NCBI GenBank assembly: GCA_002327685.1
Contig: DCXN01000008.1
Span: 1-16,518 of the forward strand
Direction of reading: 5' to 3'
Origin: Patescibacteria group bacterium UBA2135
Lineage (GTDB): Bacteria; Patescibacteriota; Minisyncoccia; Phycocordibacterales; UBA2135
Length of the DNA stretch: 16,518 nucleotides
In this document: piece by piece, positions 11,784 through 16,518 of the stretch
How the letters are laid out: every line of letters begins with the position of its first letter
Position numbering within the stretch: the first letter of the stretch is position 1
Position numbers and translations under genes: made by a program
The notes under the pieces: model-generated
The model's database searches: none
What the model was told of the DNA's origin: nothing
What the model saw: the letters and a program-made list of their open reading frames with translations, nothing else

Positions 11784-13799
11784 AACACACATAAACAAAA
11801 CACGCAACCGTCGCGCAGTAGGCCTGACAACCGTAATAGGAAAAATTACAGGCAAGGAGGAAACTTGCAGGACGCACTTCGGAAAGCAGGCGCAATACCT
11901 AAACAAACGGCAAAGAAAAGCGGGTCGGAGACCCCGCCTCTTTACGCAGCAAAACCACGAGATTCAGCGGGGCAAACAAGAAAAAAAACCACAAGAACAA
12001 ACGCGAAATGGGGAAATACCCGCCCACGCGGCAGAGGAAAGCCGGGCGAAGGCCACGCCTCTCTGCGCGGCAAAACAACAATTAAATACAGAACTGCAAA
12101 AACAGCAGTAAATATTCCTCCGTTGAAAGACGGAGATATTCGCATTATTCCATTTGGCGGCGTTGAGGAAATCGGACGAAACATGACTGCAATTGAAACA
12201 AAGGACGACATCATTATCGTTGACTGCGGTCTGCAATTTAAGGAAGTGGAAACGCCTGGCATAGATTTTATACTTCCAAACACAAAATATCTTGAAGAAA
12301 AAAAAGATAAGGTTCGCGCAATCTTAATTACCCATGGACACCTAGACCACATTGGCGGCATACCCTACATTACGTCAAGAATCGGAAATCCTCCTATATA
12401 TACCAGGAATCTCACGACGCTCATGATAAAAAAACGGCAGGAGGAATTTCCAGATCTTCCACCACTTAACCTTAAGGTTGTTGACAAAGAAGAGAAAATT
12501 AGAGTTGGAAAAACTATTGTGCATTTTTTCTCCGTTACACACACAATCCCTGACGCAATGGGAATCATTATTGAAACACCTTACGGGAGAATAGTGCATA
12601 CGGGAGATTTGAAACTTGATCACATGGACGGCGTACCTACAAAAACGGAAGAGAAAGAGTTTGCAAAATTTGAGAAAGGAAACACACTGCTCTTGATGGC
12701 AGACTCAACAAATGTTGAACGTACCGGTTTTTCCATCCCTGAACGTAAGGTACATGAAAACCTTGAACACATCATCAAAGAAGCAACCGGGCGACTCTTA
12801 ATAGGAACATTCGCGTCGCAAATTGAACGGATTGTGCATGTCATTGAGGCTGCAGAAAAATACAAAAAGAAAGTTGTCATTGATGGGCGAAGCATGAAAA
12901 ACAATGTTGAAATTGCCTTGCTTGCTGGAATTTTCAAACCTCAAAAAGATACTATTATTCCCATAGAGGAAATGAAAAACTATCCATCCGAGAAAATCGT
13001 AGCACTAGTAACCGGAGCGCAGGGCGATGAATACGCGGTCTTAATGCGCGTTGCCAACAAAAGTCATCGGCACATTGCACTTGATAAAAGAGATACGGTG
13101 GTGCTTTCTTCCTCTATCGTACCCGGCAACGAACGTGGCGTGCAGAAACTTAAGGATAATTTGTCACGGCAGGGAGCGCACATTATCCATTATCAGGTCA
13201 GTGACATACATTCAAGCGGCCATGCAAATCACGATGAGACATTATGGATTCATAAAAAAATAAAACCGAGGTTTTTCATACCTATCCATGGTTATCATTA
13301 TATGCTTCGCGTACATACGGAAATTGCAAAAAAGGCAGGAACCCCCGATCAAAACGTTATAATTCCCGACAACGGCATGATCATAGACATTAAAGAAGAG
13401 GGTAAGAAAATTGTACAACTTAAAGAGTCCGCTCCAAAAGGACTTGTCATGGTGGACGGCTTTACTGTGGGAGATATCCAGGAAGTAGTTATCCGCGACC
13501 GGCAAATGCTTGCGCAAGATGGTATTTTTATGGTTGTGGTTACAATTGATGTTAATAACGGTAAATTACGAAAATCTCCAGATTTGATTTCGCGCGGCTT
13601 CGTCTATATTAGAGAATCACAAGAATTATTTAAAGAAACGCGAGTAATAGTAAAAAAGACAGTTGAAAAAACTATCGTCGGCATGCGCCCGATTAACTTT
13701 GATTACCTGAAAGATATTATAACCGACGAAGTAAGTAGGCACTTATTTAAGAAGACCAATAAGAGACCTATTGTGATTCCGGTTGTACTGGGGGTTTAG
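11781..13799 (+). CDS. rnj: Ribonuclease J (beta-CASP metallo-beta-lactamase RNase)
   Basis: 672 aa, ATG start. Zinc-dependent endo/5'-exoribonuclease of mRNA decay and RNA maturation. Residues 1-115 are a low-complexity tail rich in Arg, Lys, Gly, Asn and Thr, probably disordered and RNA-binding. The catalytic core runs from GDIRIIPFGGVEEIGRNM (118-135) with HGHLDH at 185-190, H254 (SVTHTIPDA), D276 (HTGDLKLD), ADSTN at 307-311, HSSGHANHDE at 477-486 and IPIHGYH at 500-506. The C-terminal domain ends RPIVIPVVLGV. Family members without the tail are about 550-560 aa. No Shine-Dalgarno site is seen; ATCTATC precedes the ATG, as at groEL, and the whole upstream spacer is copy B of the palindromic element. 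Within the tail's DNA, GCGGCAAAAC/GCAGCAAAAC-type stretches recur near 11946 and 12068, hinting at internal duplication. Confidence 0.95.
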   Translation: MNTHKQNTQPSRSRPDNRNRKNYRQGGNLQDALRKAGAIPKQTAKKSGSETPPLYAAKPRDSAGQTRKKTTRTNAKWGNTRPRGRGKPGEGHASLRGKTTIKYRTAKTAVNIPPLKDGDIRIIPFGGVEEIGRNMTAIETKDDIIIVDCGLQFKEVETPGIDFILPNTKYLEEKKDKVRAILITHGHLDHIGGIPYITSRIGNPPIYTRNLTTLMIKKRQEEFPDLPPLNLKVVDKEEKIRVGKTIVHFFSVTHTIPDAMGIIIETPYGRIVHTGDLKLDHMDGVPTKTEEKEFAKFEKGNTLLLMADSTNVERTGFSIPERKVHENLEHIIKEATGRLLIGTFASQIERIVHVIEAAEKYKKKVVIDGRSMKNNVEIALLAGIFKPQKDTIIPIEEMKNYPSEKIVALVTGAQGDEYAVLMRVANKSHRHIALDKRDTVVLSSSIVPGNERGVQKLKDNLSRQGAHIIHYQVSDIHSSGHANHDETLWIHKKIKPRFFIPIHGYHYMLRVHTEIAKKAGTPDQNVIIPDNGMIIDIKEEGKKIVQLKESAPKGLVMVDGFTVGDIQEVVIRDRQMLAQDGIFMVVVTIDVNNGKLRKSPDLISRGFVYIRESQELFKETRVIVKKTVEKTIVGMRPINFDYLKDIITDEVSRHLFKKTNKRPIVIPVVLGV

Positions 13800-13848
13800 A
13801 AAAACAAGGGATGCAAGCACACAAGTTGTGCTCATGATATAAACAAAA

Positions 13849-14000
13849 TTGACCTAATTTCTAATTAACCTAATTGACCTAAGGAAATCCCAATGTCTAA
13901 ATTTCTAAATCTCAAAAAATATTTAGTTATATTTAGTTATTGGTCATTAATGCTTAGGATTTGATTAGAATAATTAGAAATTAGAGCAATTAGAATAATT
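13849..14000. repeat. CTAATT-core inverted repeat region between RNase J and MFS gene
   Basis: The left part (13849-13884) has CCTAATT-like units at 7 and 9 bp spacing, including ATTGACCTAA twice. The right part (about 13961-14000) carries the complementary TTAGAAT/ATTAGA units. Between them, TCTAAAT units and a direct pair of ATTTAGTTAT (13920-13939) occur. It fills most of the 244-base spacer, which otherwise holds a small AGCACA/TGTGCT hairpin near 13816 and AT-rich DNA. Confidence 0.65.
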
Positions 14001-14043
14001 TATTATTAGTATTTTACTAGTATATTGATATCTCATATCTATC

Positions 14044-15255
14044 ATGCTTAAAGTATTCCAACATAGAGGTACTCCTTTCTTCACAATCTACCTCGCAACA
14101 TTTCTTTTTGCGCTTCATATTGCCTTGCCACTTTACATTAACTCTTCGTTTCTCGGGCAATTTTTATCTGAAAAAGGCATCGGATTTGTTTTTGCGGCTA
14201 GCTCCATACTCACCTTGTTTCTCTTGGCAAAGTTTCCTGAAATACTTAGTCGTTTAGGGAATTATCATGTCGTCCTTCTTGTATTTGCGACACAAATGAC
14301 ATTTCTCGCATTATTAGCCTCTCCTCTGCCGGCTCCATTTCTTATACTTACATTCATCTTCATGCAAGCATTTACCACGCTTGGGCTCTTTAACCTTGAT
14401 GTATTTCTTGAGAAATTTTCAGATGACAAGACGACAGGTATAGTGCGCGGCATTATGCTTACTACCCTTAATCTTGCGATTCTTCTCGGACCGCTTATTA
14501 CCGGTATCATTCTTTCTGACAATGAATTCTGGAAAATTTATCTTATTTCAGCCATTTTTCTTGTTCCGGCATTATTTGTTATATCTCGTCGATTAAAGCG
14601 CTTCAAAGACCCAAAATATACCAAAATTCCATACTTCAAAACACTTCGTGAGGTTTTGACCGCGCGTCATCCGAATGACGAGATTAGGCATGCGATTACT
14701 GCAAGTCTTATGCTTCGCTTCTTTTTCTCGTGGATGGTCATCTACACACCAATTTATCTTTATAACTATGTTGGATTTACGTGGAATGAAATCGGGGTTA
14801 TTCTTGCAGTGATGCTCCTACCATTTGTGCTGTTTGAAATACCTATTGGGTGGCTCGTAGACACACGCTTAGGAGAGAAACAGATTATGCTTGCCGGATT
14901 TTTTATTATGTCATTTTTCACCGCAGTACTTTTTTTTGTGGAAAACCAATCACTCGTAATCTGGGCAGCGCTATTGTTTGGAACACGCATAGGTGCAAGT
15001 TTTGTAGAAATCACATCGGAGTCGTACTTCTTTAAACACATAAACAGCACCGAGACACACCTTTTAAGCATCTTTCGAGACTCCCGTCCTGTTGCCTATA
15101 TTTTAGGACCACTTGTTGCTTCTGTACTACTTATGTTCACAGACATACAACACCTCTTTCTAATTCTTGCAATAATTCTTTTCTATGGAATATGGAATGC
15201 GTTTAGAATGAGTCCCGTTAGAGGCAAGAACGCTGCGAGCCCTCGCGGCCTCTAA
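14044..15255 (+). CDS. Major facilitator superfamily transporter
   Basis: 403 aa, ATG start preceded by ATCTATC, as at groEL and rnj. Polytopic membrane protein with about 12 hydrophobic segments (for example 11-32, 46-63, 75-93, 97-117, 136-157, 164-181, 222-245, 248-268, 280-299, 303-320, 346-365, 368-384). A motif-A-like loop GWLVDTRLGEKQ at 269-280 and RGIMLTTLNLAILLGPLITG in the fifth segment support the MFS fold. Drug or metabolite efflux is plausible, but the substrate cannot be read from sequence. The last 14 residues are encoded inside a DNA inverted repeat, so the natural C-terminus may have been replaced. It is last in the plus-strand run and is followed by a bidirectional terminator. 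Confidence 0.9.
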   Translation: MLKVFQHRGTPFFTIYLATFLFALHIALPLYINSSFLGQFLSEKGIGFVFAASSILTLFLLAKFPEILSRLGNYHVVLLVFATQMTFLALLASPLPAPFLILTFIFMQAFTTLGLFNLDVFLEKFSDDKTTGIVRGIMLTTLNLAILLGPLITGIILSDNEFWKIYLISAIFLVPALFVISRRLKRFKDPKYTKIPYFKTLREVLTARHPNDEIRHAITASLMLRFFFSWMVIYTPIYLYNYVGFTWNEIGVILAVMLLPFVLFEIPIGWLVDTRLGEKQIMLAGFFIMSFFTAVLFFVENQSLVIWAALLFGTRIGASFVEITSESYFFKHINSTETHLLSIFRDSRPVAYILGPLVASVLLMFTDIQHLFLILAIILFYGIWNAFRMSPVRGKNAASPRGL

Positions 15256-15260
15256 CGGGA
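15213..15260. repeat. 13-bp inverted repeat overlapping the MFS stop codon
   Basis: TCCCGTTAGAGGC (15213-15225) and its exact complement (15248-15260) flank 22 bases. The right arm contains the TAA stop (15253-15255). A third partial copy, TCCCGT, follows at about 15265. Confidence 0.75.
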
Positions 15261-15273
15261 TAAATCCCGTACG

Positions 15274-15317
15274 ATAATAATAAAAATCCCGACTCACGTC
15301 GGGATTTTTATTATTAT
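15274..15317. terminator. Bidirectional intrinsic terminator
   Basis: A 20-bp perfect stem with the core AAAAATCCCGAC-TCAC-GTCGGGATTTTT. A T-run follows on both strands. It separates the MFS gene (+) from the convergent gene ending at 15342 (-). An ATT microsatellite and TATCGT repeats extend to about 15350. Confidence 0.9.
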
Positions 15318-15341
15318 TATTATCGTTATCGTTATTGTTAT

Positions 15342-15896
15342 TTATTGTGCAGATGTTGCGATAAATTCTGTTGAAATAAATTTACCCAAAGGATCTTTAA
15401 TCGGCACCTCTTTTTCATAATCAAAGAAACTGTCGCCATCATCAAAGTGAAGGAGTGCGTGATATGTTGTACCAGTCTGCATCCCACGCAAAAGCTCAAT
15501 AGTAGAACCAAAGTATTGCCCAGCTTCAAAACGCCGCGCGCCGAGAATATTTCCAGGTACTCCATCTGCGTTACTTTCATGTATAGCAACCCAGCTACTT
15601 TTGCTTAAAGAAACCATAGACATTACCACGACAAGTCCCGCTGGCTGATCTGAAGCAACGAGCAAATTGTCATCGCTTGCTATGGAAGAAAATTCACTCA
15701 CAGATTCATGGATAGGTTCTGCTTCTTCAACCGTGACATCATCTCTTTCAAAAACATTTGCGAGAAAATCTGTGCCAAGCACCTCCCGCTCTAAAAGCGG
15801 TATGGCAAAGAAAACCCCTACGATGATACCAATACCAAACGAGGTAATCATTTTAAGATTAAAATACTGACCGATTGTTTTTATTTTTGGCTCCAT
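15342..15896 (-). CDS. Membrane-anchored extracytoplasmic protein, DUF7282-like
   Basis: 184 aa, ATG start. A short cytoplasmic N-terminus and a transmembrane helix at 17-35 (ITSFGIGIIVGVFFAIPLL) are followed by an acidic linker (45-80) and an outer beta-rich domain at about 85-168. That domain, with VVVMSMVSLSKSSWVAIHESNADGVPGNILG, then GARRFEAGQY and TTYHALLHFDDGDSFFDYEKEVPI, resembles DUF7282, a small domain best known from archaeal surface proteins. This is from memory of the pattern and its function is unknown. The gene has its own promoter (15992-16019), and its leader is almost entirely a heptamer-array hairpin. It converges on the MFS gene. Confidence 0.8.
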   Translation of the reverse strand: MEPKIKTIGQYFNLKMITSFGIGIIVGVFFAIPLLEREVLGTDFLANVFERDDVTVEEAEPIHESVSEFSSIASDDNLLVASDQPAGLVVVMSMVSLSKSSWVAIHESNADGVPGNILGARRFEAGQYFGSTIELLRGMQTGTTYHALLHFDDGDSFFDYEKEVPIKDPLGKFISTEFIATSAQ

Positions 15897-15898
15897 TG

Positions 15899-15984
15899 TT
15901 AGGCTTTAGGCTCTAGGCTTTAGGCTCTAGGAATTTAAGGACAAACCGTCCTAACGCCTAGTTCCTAGCGCCTAGTGCCTTAAT
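15899..15984 (-). repeat. Inverted heptamer array forming the leader of the 184-aa gene
   Basis: Five in-phase heptamers run from 15899 to 15933, with TTAGGCT at positions 1, 2 and 4, CTAGGCT third and CTAGGAA fifth. Five facing heptamers, each beginning CCTA or CCTT, run from 15950 to 15984. The AGGAC/GTCCT apex is at 15938-15952. As RNA it would fold into one long irregular stem ending 2 bases from the ATG. Confidence 0.85.
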
Positions 15985-15991
15985 TTATATA

Positions 15992-16019
15992 AGTATATAG
16001 AGACTTTCTGCTATGTCAA
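15992..16019 (-). promoter_or_regulatory. Promoter of the 184-aa membrane protein gene
   Basis: Minus strand TTGACA (16019-16014), 16 bp, TATACT (15997-15992). The predicted start near 15985 makes the heptamer array the entire 5' UTR. Confidence 0.75.
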
Positions 16020-16052
16020 AATATACAAAACGATAAATGTATGTCCTACTGA

Positions 16053-16076
16053 AAAGCGAACCTACCGGCTCGCTTT
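16053..16076 (-). terminator. Possible terminator of the PD-(D/E)XK-like gene
   Basis: AAAGCGA (minus strand) pairs with TCGCTTT across a 10-base loop, followed by a short T-run. It overlaps the stop codon at 16062-16064. The stem is short and the T-tract is weak. Confidence 0.4.
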
Positions 16077-16433
16077 ACGATCTTCGATAATGCATCTGCG
16101 TTCTTGAGAGACAATCCGAATGATTTTCCTCCGTAATTCGCTGTCTGACTCATTGAGATTCATATATATAATAGCAATATCTCTGTCATTCCTCTTTGGT
16201 AATTCTTTACCCTCTTTTGAAAGTGAGGTTTTAATTTGTATAGGAATCTCTTCAACATCTGTTATTAAAAACGCATCAACTCCTCGTGCATCTTCTTCTT
16301 GTGTCGCGCGCCGTATTGGTTTTGACATCCACTCCGGCATACCCAATACATCAAACACTTTTATGACCCTTCGCTCTCCCGCAGCGCCAACTTCATTGCC
16401 TATACATCCTAATTCCTGAAGAGCACATACCAT
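16062..16433 (-). CDS. Small PD-(D/E)XK nuclease-like protein, function unknown
   Basis: 123 aa from ATG 16433. TTG at 16460 would add nine residues encoded by repeat DNA, and an in-frame TAA lies just beyond that, so the gene is complete. Counting from the TTG form, E29 in AAGERRVIKVF, D62 in ARGVDAFLI, and Q75-x-K77 in EIPIQIKTSL are in the order and spacing of the restriction-endonuclease-like fold (helix Glu, Asp, then E/QxK on adjacent strands). RDIAIIYMNL would be the next core strand. Q in place of E at the third motif is seen in some active members. No methyltransferase or recombination partner is visible before the window ends. The assignment is by motif pattern only. Confidence 0.65.
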   Translation of the reverse strand: MVCALQELGCIGNEVGAAGERRVIKVFDVLGMPEWMSKPIRRATQEEDARGVDAFLITDVEEIPIQIKTSLSKEGKELPKRNDRDIAIIYMNLNESDSELRRKIIRIVSQERRCIIEDRKASR

Positions 16434-16450
16434 AGATGAGATACATGACA

Positions 16451-16486
16451 CTGTCCCCAAGTTAATGATTAATGGTGGCTGTCCCC
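16451..16486. repeat. GGGGACAG direct repeat with central dyad
   Basis: CTGTCCCC at 16451-16458 and again at 16479-16486 flank TTAATGATTAA (16462-16472), an 11-bp dyad. GGGGACAG repeats of this style are found around REP-associated (Y1) transposases and their REP sequences, but no transposase is in the window. Confidence 0.55.
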
Positions 16487-16518
16487 TATATTACCACACG
16501 AGAAGAACGACGACGACA

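Overview
The window looks like a piece of chromosome from a small-genome bacterium of the candidate phyla radiation (Patescibacteria, most likely a Parcubacteria/Paceibacteria-type lineage). This is inferred from the gene set and style: an AdoCbl-dependent ribonucleotide reductase, a lemA-htpX pair, groES-groEL, secG next to an orphan peptide-binding protein, an RNase J with a long basic N-terminal tail, small proteins of no known family, few Shine-Dalgarno sites on core genes, and no biosynthetic genes. No rRNA or ribosomal protein gene is present to fix the taxonomy.

Layout. 180-2507 (-): class II ribonucleotide reductase. 2508-3240: a 730-base non-coding stretch rich in hairpins and repeats that ends at tRNA-Ser(GGA) (3241-3323, -) and carries a displaced copy of that tRNA's 3' end. 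3482-5755 (-): operon lemA, htpX, GGDEF diguanylate cyclase, with a strong terminator at 3433-3467. 5814-7216 (+): three separate small orphan genes, two with their own terminator and all three with their own TTGACA-type promoter and Shine-Dalgarno site. 7321-9445 (-): groES then groEL. From 9559 (+): secG, an orphan family-5 solute-binding protein, RNase J and an MFS transporter. 15342-15896 (-): membrane-anchored protein with a DUF7282-like outer domain. 16062-16433 (-): small PD-(D/E)XK-like protein next to GGGGACAG repeats at the window edge.

The genes cover DNA precursor supply, membrane protein quality control and export (htpX, lemA, secG), folding (groES/groEL), RNA decay (RNase J), peptide binding and efflux.

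The most unusual content is between the genes. (1) A palindromic element of about 140 bp runs from stop codon to start codon between groES and groEL and again between the solute-binding protein and RNase J. Its arms are nearly identical and its inner palindrome differs. A third, partly degenerate copy abuts the groEL stop codon, so groEL is bracketed by inverted copies. (2) Several leaders or spacers (nrdJ, lemA, lemA/htpX, secG/solute-binding protein, RNase J/MFS, and the 15896 gene) consist of arrays of 7-bp or 9-bp units, often with a complementary array downstream, and the unit differs from locus to locus. (3) The small orphan genes use strong promoters and Shine-Dalgarno sites, while nearly all core genes lack a Shine-Dalgarno site. 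These statements come from reading the sequence by eye; no search or folding program was run.
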